From Anthopleura xanthogrammica (Eukaryota; Cnidaria; Anthozoa; Actiniaria; Actiniidae), in contig OZ025213.1 of assembly GCA_964019055.1 (NCBI GenBank), positions 10,963,351 to 11,027,350 on the forward strand: DNA of 64,000 nt, given 5' to 3'. The notes beneath the pieces were generated by a model, which ran no database searches, was not told where the DNA came from, and worked only from the letters and a program-made list of their open reading frames with translations. Each line of letters begins with the position of its first letter. The first letter of the stretch is position 1. A program made the translations under genes and the position numbers. Of this stretch, positions 38,128-49,100 are shown one piece after another.

Positions 38128-38202
38128 CAAGCCTGGCGGGACTCGAACCCGGCGGGTGGCAATGGTGAAAGGTTAACGCTCTCACCGCTACGCCACCCGT
38201 GC
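38128..38202 (-). mobile_element. tRNA-like sequence with strong A and B boxes (SINE head or tRNA pseudogene)
   Basis: On the minus strand, gggtggcgtagcggtgagag gives an A box and ccgggttcgagtcccg a perfect B box, 35 bases apart. The 5' end gcacgggtgg does not pair with the 3' end, so a working cloverleaf is unlikely. A tRNA-derived SINE is the better reading. Confidence 0.55.
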
Positions 38203-38247
38203 TTCCCCTACCGAACAGACATTGAACACGAATTAATAAACACGGTT

Positions 38248-38253
38248 TTTATT
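38248..38253 (-). promoter_or_regulatory. Candidate poly(A) signal for the WAP gene
   Basis: TTTATT on the plus strand reads AATAAA on the minus strand, about 450 bases after the stop of the long WAP form. Confidence 0.35.
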
Positions 38254-38701
38254 TACACGTTATTCTCGGTATATTATAAGTACTAACCAACCCACTCTTT
38301 AGATTTACAAAATCCTCAACCTCGTTTGTAGAATGTCGTTTAAACGTTAAGATCCTCCTAACAACGAGGAAAATACAGCTTGCGCAACTCGAGACGAGTT
38401 CCATTTGTACGAACAGCTAAAAAAACCCTGTATGTTCTGTAATGGCTGAGAATATATATCCCATAAATTGGAAGATTGATAGAAAGAAGCCTAGATACCC
38501 CCGAGAAAAGGCTTGTGGAATTTTAACCGTAGATTAACAAATATTACGAGTTGACTCAAAATTTCTGCTAACACCTTCCACATAAGTCATAAAACTGCGC
38601 TTTTTCTTGGAAAGCATTTCTAAGCAATTGTAACTCAATTGAGCTGAACAGATAGTCAGTATCCGAAGAGAACCTCGTCAAATATTGAATATAATTTCAC
38701 T

Positions 38702-41700
38702 TTAAGATGACTCGAGAGGTGAAAGCTCTTGAGCAGGTGCTTGCGCGACAACTTGCGCATCAGGAGATGGCTGATCTGCAATAGGAGTGGAATCTTGGGT
38801 AGCTTGGAAGCTAGCCATGTCAGAACTGGGGATCGGGGCATAGTTAGCGGTATCCATGGGATTCTGGACGATATCTGTTGGGATTGATGGCGCACTGGAT
38901 TGGTCTAAAGGAGTGGCATATTGTTGTTGATCTGGAAATGAAAATGATGTTCATCAGTACTTAAAAATGCGCGCAACCTTTGTTGAGTTCACAGGTGTGG
39001 CGTTCACAGGGAGCCTAATTTAGATAAGAGTGCTAGACCAAAATCCGGAAAAAAATACCTATCGTTATACTTTTTGTATTAGAGGCTAAGAAAGTGTGCT
39101 AAATAGCTCAAACGAATAGAAAAGTCTAGAAAAAAACTAAAGTCTATTTTTTCGCGTCTCTTATATTTTCCTATGTTGTCCTATGTTGTCCTATGTTCGT
39201 AGAATTACATTTTTTTTAAATTGGGTTTCCTGTGATGGCGATACACTGTTTCTATGACAATAGCTGTGCGCAATTGCAAGAGATGTGTGCTCAACGCTGG
39301 AATATGGAATACAATGATATTCTCAATATTCTTCGACTCATTACTTGCGAGTTGCCCGTTGGAATTTGGTTTTTCACTGCCGCCAGTCAAAAGTATAAAA
39401 GGTACCGACTGATTAGTTTTGATTGACGGAATCGAAAAACCGATTTCACAACAAGCCGTTGAAATGTCTGAGTTCGCATAATATTGAGAATCGCAGTAAT
39501 TGTTTGTTGCGCGTCTTTAAAACAGCTGTTAGAGCCCTGAGGTTGTTTTAGGGTATCGATAAAATTTAAGGTTATCTTTGCGTAACATTTCGTGAGCGCA
39601 AATTAATGGTAAAATTTAGGTGTGCACTTAACTGTTGGTACTTTATACAGCATTTAACACTTGGTATACCATTATAGTGTCGCATAAATAATACCCTATA
39701 ATGCGCAATATATTAAAACCACTCCAGTTATGTTTTTTACCTGAAAAAGAGAGTGCGTCATTACTCTGTCCTCCAGCAGCTGTCTCTATCATTGGCGCCT
39801 GCATTAGACTAGCGTCAGGTGTTTGTAATCCCGCGGCGGCATCAACATCTGGTGCTGTGTACGATGTCGCGTCACTCTGAGCAGCAGTAGCAGTATCGTA
39901 AGAATTGTCGTTCTTGGCAGCGTCGTCTTGCATGGCGTTGTATTGCTGTTGAGCTTCAGAAGTGTCTGGCTGGAAATCTCCGTTGTCGTTCTTGGCAGCG
40001 TCGTTTTGCATTGCATTGTATTGTTGTAATGCTTCAGAAGTGTCTGGCTGGAAATCTCCGAGCGTTGCGGTGTTTGTTTCTTCAAGTGTTCCTATTTATT
40101 TAAACAAAAGGAAATTAAAGTCAAAGAGGTGCCATGAAAAACAAAGTGGGAAAAGTACTACCAGTCTGCGCGTTACAAAACCAGCATCATTATGAAAACG
40201 ATACATTCGTAACAGCAGAAATAATAACCGAACAACAACTGCATACAAGGATATGATAATTGACGCACTACGAATCTGTTAGAAACCTGGCTTGTTAGCA
40301 TAAGTTATTTTGTTAAGAGTAGATTTCGTATGAACAGCGCACGTTACGGAACGGAATAGGCGCGATTACGCGAAACAAATTTTTCCTGCAACTTGTCTCG
40401 CAAAGGCGTTGCGACACAAGTTGCAAGAGGGTTTACACGGTGTAACGGAGACGCAATCGTTGCCAAGAGTACGGAAACGAATTCTATTTTTCGCAACGAT
40501 TGCTGCAACTTATTTAGTGATTACACTGTAGGTTACACGCCGTAATGCTCCATCCAACGTGATTGCAACGCTTTAATAGCACACGAGCTCACTGCTTAGG
40601 GAATAAATATACTTCGGCACGGCACGGTACTGCTTGATTTTTTTCACAGTCACTCGATATCTGTTCTATTATTGCAGTAACAAGGTATATCAATCTCTTC
40701 ACCTGTAGGTATACACGTCGGTCTGTTAATAGCTGTGGCTACAGGACACTCAGGCATCACACATTTGACCTTCTGGATTTTACACGTCTGTCCTGTTGGG
40801 CAGTTGAAGCCCTGAAACATCAAGTCATACGAAGAAACATTAACGGTGATTTTAGTTGCCATAAAATCTTAGTCCAGGAAGTGGACTTTGCGCCCTCTAC
40901 CCCTCCCCCTCCCCAAACGTTCTCCATTTTCTCAGGACTCTTTTATAATAAACCGAATCAAAATATGACGACCAATTTGAATAACTATGGTTCTGGACTG
41001 ACTAGTCTCTCATACATGTAAAAACGCTTTTAAGTTTCCACGTAAACACGAGGCTAGTCAGTCCAGAACAATAGTTATTCAAAGTGGTCGCCATATTCGA
41101 CTCGGTGTATGGGATAAAAGAAAAAAGATGAAACGTAGGAGAAGCAAGGGAAATAGAATCCATTTGTTGTTGGTACTTACAGCACATGGATCTGGATCTC
41201 TCCCTAAAAAGAGAATTAAAAAAAAGTTTCAGTTTTATTGCTTGTTAAAAGAATTTTGTTGACCACAAGAGGGGAGTCGATCTGGGTTCCAAAGTCCATC
41301 TTGTTCGAGTTCTTCTCTGTCGCAATTCTCCAAGTCGGCAAGACTTCACAAGGATTGGGACGAGAGGACCTGTTAAGCCTTACTCTTAGGAAACAAAGTT
41401 TTAGGGAGCATTCATTTTTTAGGAGGGGGGGGGGGGGGGCGGAGGAATTAGGGGGGGGGGGTCATTAAAAAATTACTAGATAAAAAGGGGGGTCACATTT
41501 TTTTTGAATGTTGAACCAGGGGGGGTCATGAATAAAAATACAGTGCTTTTTTTTTTTTTTAGTCTTTTTCTGGAGGGGGGGGGGGGGGGGGCTATTAAAT
41601 TTTTTATATTTGGAAGTGGGGGGGGGGGGTTATCGAAATATTCAATTCCTTACCATGGGGGCTAGCATTTTTTTTCTATTTGATTCCTCTGATTCCTCCC

Positions 41701-42653
41701 CCCCCCCTCCTAAAAAATGAATGCTCCCTTAAAGGAATAAACTGATTAAAGATTGTACTCACTTGAAACAGTGCAGACACTTGCTCCACAATAGTTCTTA
41801 CAGCATTTACGATTACCATCACAATGACTGTCTTCGTTACACTCGCTTTCTGTACAAGCAGGATCCTCTGAATCACCTTCGCGAATCACAGCTATTCCCA
41901 TGTAATTCAACCTGACATCTTTCTTCTGCATATTACTCGCGGGATCGGGACACAGACCCGTTCTTGATAGGTAGCCTGCGGGACAAGGTTATATGTTTGT
42001 TTATACGTGGATAATAGCGATGTATAGAAATTTTGCCATTAAGAGATGCTATTTCTTACCTCTTTTTTGTCTGGTTATTGAACCTAAAAATGAAAATAAA
42101 AATCTGTCAGTTTGGGTTGCCTGTGTTAGATAAGAAATGCGCATGCGTGATATGTGGGCGAAAAAATGGACGATCACCAAAAAATGCAGAAAACTAAAAT
42201 CATAATATTTCTTAATAAAATGAAATTTGATGTGAAATGTTATTATTAGGAAGTGACGTAAGCACGAAAGAAGTGTGAAGAGAAGCACGAGCCGTGTAGC
42301 CGAGTCTTCTCACACTTCTTGAGTGCTTTCGGCGCCTGCTAAGTGCTTTATTAGTGAACAGAGCACGGAAAAAGCTGTTTTATCTGTTTTATCATAATAT
42401 AGAAAGATATATAAAAATATGTCGTAGTTTTCAATGCTGTTTTCTCACACTTCTTTGCAAAATTTGCAGCGCGCGCGCCGCAGGCTTCCGCACTTGTGCT
42501 CAGTTCACTAATAAAGCACATGCACTTTTCGACCAATCAGAGCGCGCGTACTATCTAAGCTATATAATAATTAATAATAAATATTGATATATTACCTGCA
42601 TGTATGGATAATAACACGCTGCAGACGACGAGGGAAAATACCCAAGACTTCAT
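38702..42653 (-). CDS. Secreted WAP-domain protein with Cys-rich segment and Gln/Asp/Ala-rich repeat tail
   Basis: Seven coding exons on the minus strand: 42653-42596, 42083-42060, 41975-41763, 41203-41181, 40811-40703, 40091-39741, 38931-38702. All are AG/GT bounded and in phase, totalling 1008 bases (335 residues). Residues 1-19 (MKSWVFSLVVCSVLLSIHA) form a signal peptide. Exon 3 encodes a WAP (four-disulfide core) domain, from GLCPDP to CCKNYCGASVCTV; WAP domains are often protease inhibitors or antimicrobial. Exons 4-5 encode DPDPCAGFNCPTGQTC and a further Cys/Pro-rich stretch. Exons 6-7 encode a low-complexity acidic Gln-rich tail with two 26-residue repeats starting GDFQPDTSEA. If exon 5 is not spliced at 40703 it runs to a TGA at 40650-40652, giving a short form ending CYCNNRTDIE. 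Function unknown; a secreted matrix or defence protein is plausible. Confidence 0.82.
39312..39500. mobile_element. MITE with CTCAATATT ends, copy 1
   Basis: Left gatattctcaatattcttcg, right ataatattgagaatcgcagt. The interior is about 70% alike, in opposite orientation, to 59229-59410 (cggcttgttgtgaaat, aactaatcagt, ggcggcagtgaaaaacca). Lies in the last intron of the WAP gene. Confidence 0.75.
40357..40573. mobile_element. MITE of the GGCG-AATTTACAC group, truncated right end
   Basis: Closely matches 37820-38052: cacaagttgcaagagggttt, acacggtgtaacggagacgc, aatcgttgcca and the inverse tttcgcaacgatt. Lies in the intron after exon 5 of the WAP gene. Confidence 0.8.
40939..41121. mobile_element. 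MITE with about 70-bp inverted arms in WAP gene intron
   Basis: Left tcttttataataaaccgaat, tgacgaccaatttgaataac and ctggactgactag; right ctagtcagtccagaac, gttattcaaagtggtcgcca and ggtgtatgggataaaaga. Confidence 0.82.
41404..41728. mobile_element. PIF/Harbinger-like MITE with G-rich interior
   Basis: Terminal inverted repeats gggagcattcattttttagg and the inverse cctaaaaaatgaatgctccc, flanked by TTA at 41401-41403 and 41729-41731. A three-base TWA duplication is the PIF/Harbinger signature. The interior is runs of 10-17 G alternating with T-runs and ggtcat, with no coding capacity. Confidence 0.75.
42240..42525. mobile_element. Inverted-repeat-rich transposon remnant in WAP intron 1
   Basis: A hairpin around 42255-42335 pairs gaaagaagtgtgaagaga with tcttctcacacttcttgag and continues into a wider pair, gctttattagtgaacagag (42342-42362) with ctcagttcactaataaagc (42500-42518). 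Followed by ccaatcagagcgcgcgta. Confidence 0.65.
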
Positions 42654-45600
42654 TTTAATTTTTCGTCCTGCCTGTAAAAAGCAAGACAAGAAACAACAAA
42701 TATTTAGATGCAAATTATCTCAAGAATGCCTCAGTTTAGAATATTTTTGAAAAATGTATACAGTTTATTTTCATTAAGTTACGCCCAAGATCTATATATT
42801 CCTTGTGTTTATTCACTCATGGAATGAACGAGTGAGACAACATTGCAGAGGTAGTTGTTCTGTGCTGAATTGGGGCCTAGATGTCGCTTAAAGTAGCACG
42901 GCCGACTTTGAACTTTTCCCCGCAATATTGCACAAAGTGAAAAATACTATTAGCAAAATTATAGTCTACGCTTGGAATGAACTGGAAATGGAGCTTTTGA
43001 CGTCCCATTCATTCATAATCTCTGATTAATCAAATGAATATTAGATATTGTGCTGTCATAGTCCATTTACTAGACTGGTGTTCTGAATTCACTAACAAAT
43101 GGCGTGTGGAAAAGTTCACCACAAGGCTTGTGAACGTTAGTTTTAAATAATATTGAATAACTGAACAATAAAATATTTGAACTCCAGTTGACCACTGAAG
43201 ACGTCAACGAGAGCCTTTTGATAACATTTCCCGAAGTTTAAAATAAATTGTAACAATTTTTCGCGTTTGTAATGTGAGATCAACCATTCTCCCAAACTTG
43301 TCCTAAAAATTAGAACATGATAAGGATTCAGTTTATTCATATATCTAGCAATGTTAAATGTGGAATAAAACTATGTTCAGATCGTAAGATTTTGACTGGA
43401 AAATCGTAGAAAGCAAATTTTCGATTTTTTCCGTTTTGGAATTTCAAGAAATTTGAGTGAATAAAATAGTTTTCTCGCTGACAATCTTCAGATATATTGA
43501 TGAAACAAAATCCTCGTAATTTTCTTTCTATTTGTAATGTAAATGAATGAATTATTTTATGCTTTTACATACCTTTTTGGACGAAATTATTTCTAGTAGA
43601 AGTCTTAATCGTAGGATTGGAGGTTCCCTTGCATACTAAATCAGGTTTTTTCGCATTACATCATCGCTAGTTTACGGCCTAAGCTTTGACTCCATCCTGC
43701 CAATAGTAACGCATCAGTTATTGCGTGGTCAAGTTTGGTCACCGTACATGAGTGAAAAACACCACAATTTTCCTTAGAAATTATTACATATTATTTTATA
43801 TTTGAAGTGGTTTTGATAACCAAAGCGAACTAAGCAAAAAGGCTATTTTCTAGCTCTTTCATTTGTGAAGAACTTTGCAGGGATTTATAAATACTTAGCA
43901 GTCAGTTTTCACAGGTGTTTTATTGTCGGAGTGACAAAATGACAGGTTGTTATGGAAAAAAAAACTATTTCTTTGATTTTATTTCCTTGTCTTTGCTTCG
44001 AAATTAATCAACAATAGGACAGAACTAAGACAAAATTTAGAAAATAAGTAAATAAGAGTTCAAATGAGCTTATTTTTAGTTGGGGAAAAAAGGATGAAAC
44101 TTCGACCAGAGTACTGAACACTCAAATGGCTTTCTCTCCTCAACCAATCGAAAAGTACCAAATCTCAGCTCGTCCAATCAGATTTCGGCTTAGTAATAGC
44201 AATGCAATTTCTCAAGTTTCAAAGGTGTTTTGTGTGTTTTTCTTTTTTACCAAAACTAACCAAAACTGAAGGTATAATTATAACAGTTAGCTAAAAACCT
44301 CCAAATTACTTCATATAAAATGATAACATATATATCTACACAAAAATTACGATCAATTTTAAAAATTCTTAATCGGATAGAAAATATTTTTTTCTAAATG
44401 TACATCTTAAAAAGTGCGAGAAATAGAAAATATACTAAATATCTATTGTATGAGAGGCCATATTTAATAAAAACGTTTGTCTCAAAGTGGAATAGACAAT
44501 TTTAAAAATTAGTTCCAAACAAGAGTGTATATATACTAGTTATACAATGGTTTCGAGTGGCATTCCGTGGGATATCCCACGAGTCACTTGTAGTTTCTAG
44601 TATACACACGAGCCTTTAGACGAGTGTGCATACAAAGAAAATACAAGTGACGAGTGAAATAGAGTGAGTGAATACCGAATATACAACGGTTTTCCTGCTT
44701 TCTGATTGGCTGTATTTTGTATGGTGTGGGATAAATATATATCCCCACCCCTTCTTTTTGGAATTAAACTATCAAATTGAGGGGGGAAATCGATAACCAA
44801 CGGAAATATCCACTGGAGACTAATGCTGAGGTGATGTCCAAAGTTCTGCATTAATTTATGCAGCAGGGTCACTGAGAAGTTACCATAGCAACAAACAATT
44901 CAGTTAATTTGATTAATGAAATTGTCGTATGAGAGCGACACTAGTCACAAGATGTTCCTAATATGCAAATAAAACTTTATTAAGATTTGTTCTTAGGATC
45001 CATAACAATTATTTATGAAAGGAATATGAAATTATTGTTGATAAAATCAAAGTCTTAGTCTTGTACAAAACTTCTTTGGACGTTTCATTAAAGTTTTAAT
45101 AACGTAAAAGGAAGTTTATTTGCGGTTTAGATGAGTTTTAGATATGACAATGTCGAGTACAAAGGATTGTTCTTTTTAAGAGTAGTACTCATGACAAATT
45201 ATTAATGTAGCTTATGAATATTTTTCGCGCTCGTACTTCTTAATACAACGAATACCATCTGCTCGTAGGCCATGCCAGAGAATGGATTATCAAATATATG
45301 AAAGAAAATGGCAAAAAGAGATAACATTACTGGAACATAACTCCAGGGAAGAACCGAAATATGAAGCTCCCCAAACTGGACTAATGTTTAATGATATTTA
45401 CTCTTCTTGATATATTTGTATTTTTTGTTAATCTCTTTTCATATAAACATAATGATCTGTTGGGAGGGAGTTAAAAACATCGAACCTTTTGTTTTTATTA
45501 ATTACCAAGATTGAAAAACCGTGGCTACAGATCTTTTTAATTCTCAAATAAATCTCCTTTTATTGTTTATTCATTTTTTTTTTCGTATAATATCTGCTTC

Positions 45601-45689
45601 TATCAGTTTTCTACGATGCCTCACGATGCCCCCTATATCTCATTAGTAAAATTTGTAAGTTATCTTTTTGACCATTTGTACAAATCTTC
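42654..45689. other. Upstream flank of the WAP gene and intergenic DNA
   Basis: An acceptor-like tttttacag lies about 17 bases before the WAP start codon (minus strand, near 42675), suggesting an upstream non-coding exon I could not place. At 44125 lies another aatggcttt...aaccaatc arrangement. At 44578-44659 is a tight hairpin. No gene recognised. Confidence 0.45.
44578..44659. repeat. Hairpin-forming inverted repeat
   Basis: Arm cacgagtcacttgtagtttc, tagtatacacacgag, inverse tgtgcatacaaagaaaatac, aagtgacgagtg, with a loop of about 10 bases. Probably a small foldback element. Confidence 0.7.
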
Positions 45690-46003
45690 GCATCACGCAT
45701 TTAGATTTTTTATACCAACTCTGTATTACAGTAGCTACTTAAAGTCTTTCCTCATTTCGTTTCATTTAAAATTTATGAGAAGAAATTTAGAAATTAAAAT
45801 TTTTTTGAGGGGCTATTCATTCGGGTATTTTCATTTTTTTGTGAATATTTTGCTCATGCTGTATTTAGTTATTTTTATGCTAGCTACGTGTTACAGTACC
45901 TATTTAAAATACTTTCTCTTTCATTTTCTTTAAAGATTTTAAAAGAGAAGAAGTTTTTGAGTATTTTTTTCGGGCATTTTCAGGTTTATTTTGGTGAATA
46001 TTT
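45690..46003. repeat. Diverged tandem duplication just upstream of WDR17
   Basis: Two copies of about 165 bp share atttag.tttttat, gtattacagta/gtgttacagta, tatttaaa.tactttc, ttcattt.tttaaa and cgggtattttca/cgggcattttca. AT-rich, non-coding. Confidence 0.6.
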
Positions 46004-46149
46004 AATTTGTGTAGGCCGTGAGGTCCTGGTACGAGTGGTCGCGAAGGAACACAACTCCAGTATGGTTGGTAAACGACGTTCGTGTCAACTCGATATTCCC
46101 CTCAAAAACTCCTGATTTTTACCCCAAAACTTATCCAAACTCAACCACC

Positions 46150-49100
46150 ATGAGCCTCATGAGACAGGTAGGACTACTGGCAGCTGGCTGTCAGCCATGG
46201 AACTTGGATGTATGTTCTGCAAGCAGCACAGGAGAAAGATTCGCCTACTGCGCTACATTGGCGGTCTACATTTATGAGGTGAACACACTGCTCACTCTAC
46301 TGCCTCTAATAGACTATTCAATTTAAAAACTATAGTAAACAACTACATAGATAGTATTTCTAGTATCTGCTTGTGTGGTAATTCGATATTTTGTTTGCTA
46401 TAGATTTATTTTACAAGAAAATTTGAAGTCATTATTTGTATTTTTATATCGTTTGTCAAAATTGTCTAAGCTTATCCTTTGCTCGAAAAACTCGACTTCT
46501 GACTTCCAGCTCTTCTTCTTCTTCAAATTATACACTTCATTGCCTAACTTCTAATGTGCTAATCTTTTTTATGGTGTAAAGGTTACAAACACTACGAGGT
46601 GCTTTAATAGGTTAATACGGTACTGAACAAACTCAACAATTTTTACCGTGAAGTCCGACTTTAATTTAGTTTTCTTCGTTGAATTTTAGTTCCAACAAAC
46701 AACTGCTCGTATCGCGCTAAATTTTGTGAAGATTAAACACTATTTTCACGCAAACTTTTAATTTTAAGCCACACTTCCACTCGAATCCTTTATTCGCAGA
46801 TTATTACTGCAGCTGGTTAGCAAACTTTAGTGTTTTTTTTGTTGTCACAAACGCATTCAAACAATTCGAATAATAATTTCGTTTTAGATAAAAATATTTT
46901 TTTATTCTATTACTCTAATAATAAAATGAGCTGCTATAGTTATAGTCGTGAGAAAAACTCAGTTTGATTGCTCATTTAAAGACAGATGGGTTCTTGAAAT
47001 GAAAAGCTTTTGAAAGTTTTAATTCCCTGAAGATTTGAGGATTTTGACATGGCTCTAATGAATATAAGAAATACTAACAAAATATTTTCAATATCTTGAT
47101 TAAATTGTTGTTCTTTCCAATGAAAAACAATAAATTGAAAAATTGAAAAAAGAACTGGTTTTTGGAGTCATTTATATTCTGAACATCACTTATTTTTAAT
47201 TTGACAATTTGAGTTTTTTTTTTGTAAAGTCTTAGCTTGTCACTTGACTCAAAGGCTTTTTGATCAGCACAGCTCTTAAATAGTGCTAATTCTATTGGTT
47301 GAGGAGGTATATTGCTGTTTTGTTTGATGCCGTTATGTGTACTTCACCAACTGCTCATTGTTACATATAAAAATACGGTTGCCTTAAAATCTCCTAAACT
47401 CAGACTGAAGTGCATTAATTTGTTTTGATGGTTACGAAAACCTCGGGCATAAAAAAGACATAAAGAAAGCATGATTAATTTGGTAATCAGTTATATAAAG
47501 GCACAAGATTACTTCATGTTTACTTAAAAATACATTTGAAAATTCAGTACTTTTAGGATTGTAAGAAAAATCATGTCATTTTTAGTAAGGAATTCATTTA
47601 ACATTTTCTGTGAGTCAATTGAAGATAAGATTGAAAATAAGATGAATGGATGAATACAGAAGTGTGGATAAATATATGGATGTCTGACAGCATGAATTTT
47701 GCAGTTTTTCAAAAACATATTTTACATTTAAACTACACTATAACATAAATAATTATAACAGATTCTACTGAATGGAATCTTTCTCCAAATTGAATTTAGA
47801 AAAGTTTTCTTGCATTCTTGCTTGAGAACTTGCAGGGGAAAAACCTTTCACGTGTAGGCAACAACTAATTTTACTTAAACATGTCTGAATCAAGCTTTAA
47901 AGTTGCATTAGTGAGATGTGAGGGGTCTCACTGCTACACAACCCAAGGTATCCCTATAATGCATGAGATAAAAGTTAAAACCAAAATGGACCATGAATTA
48001 GCATGTTGGGTTGCTTGGTAATTCATGGTTTCAACTCCCCTTAGTTACCGTTCTACGACCAACAAATTCAACAAATTAACTAGAATATCTCAGAATTTAA
48101 ACTCTGATTGCAGAAAATTGATTATCAATTGTTTACTGCCCTGTGAAAATAAAAGAAAATTACCTCGTAATCCTTGTAGTGCTCTTTAGGAAAAACAGAT
48201 ACTGCATAGTTGTTTGTGGGACAAGATGTTAATTCCACTGGGAAAACTGCGGCAACAGTGATTGGTTTACTATTGTCTGATTTGAATCATGAATGTGATA
48301 TAGTTTTATCACTATTTTCTTAGATCTGTTTATGTCACTCAAATAATGAATTTTTGTGAAAGCCTATGCGATTATAATCAGAATACATATGCAAGAAATG
48401 AATATGGTATAGTTTACAGGTGGTTTTGTCAGAGGAGACTAATTAAGTGATGCGAAATATTGATCAATACGTAACTGGAGTTATTCTCCTCCCGCATAAA
48501 AAAATCTTACTATGCATTGATTCTGGGTTTTTTTCTTTTCTTTTGCGATGTATTATTATTTCATAGGTAAAATATCTAGTAAGTATTTATCAGTATGGGC
48601 AAATGAATGATGTTAAAGCTATCATGCAGTCTTACTACTCGCTAGTGAAAAATTAATTATTGAACAAGAAAAATATTCATGCTCTTCAAGCAGAATAGAA
48701 TGATATTAGACCCCCATACCCTGAAGAAATTCCATATACACGGTACTAAAATATTATCACTACCTTTGAAATTCCAGTCCCATTTGATTGAAGGGGATGG
48801 ACTCTATTTGAAACTACATAATATAGACTCCTTGCAGCGTGTTGGAATGCAGCTCAATTTGGAGCACAAAATAATAGGTTACAATTCTCAGGAGATTGAA
48901 ATTCTTTTGTTTTGTCCCCCAAATTGAGCTGCTTTGATGTCACATGAAAGGGGTCTATACTGTGCATAAGTGATAGAGTGCAGAAAAAAAATGAAAATAG
49001 CAGACCCTCCACACCATCCATTGGAAATTCCAATAACCCTCCATAGGGGAAGTATAGGCATTGTCTGTAAATATTGAATATATCCTCCTTAGAATATTCC

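Noticed and set aside
38128..38202. Functional tRNA gene on the minus strand
   Set aside because: A and B boxes are good but the acceptor stem does not pair and no clean anticodon arm is evident.
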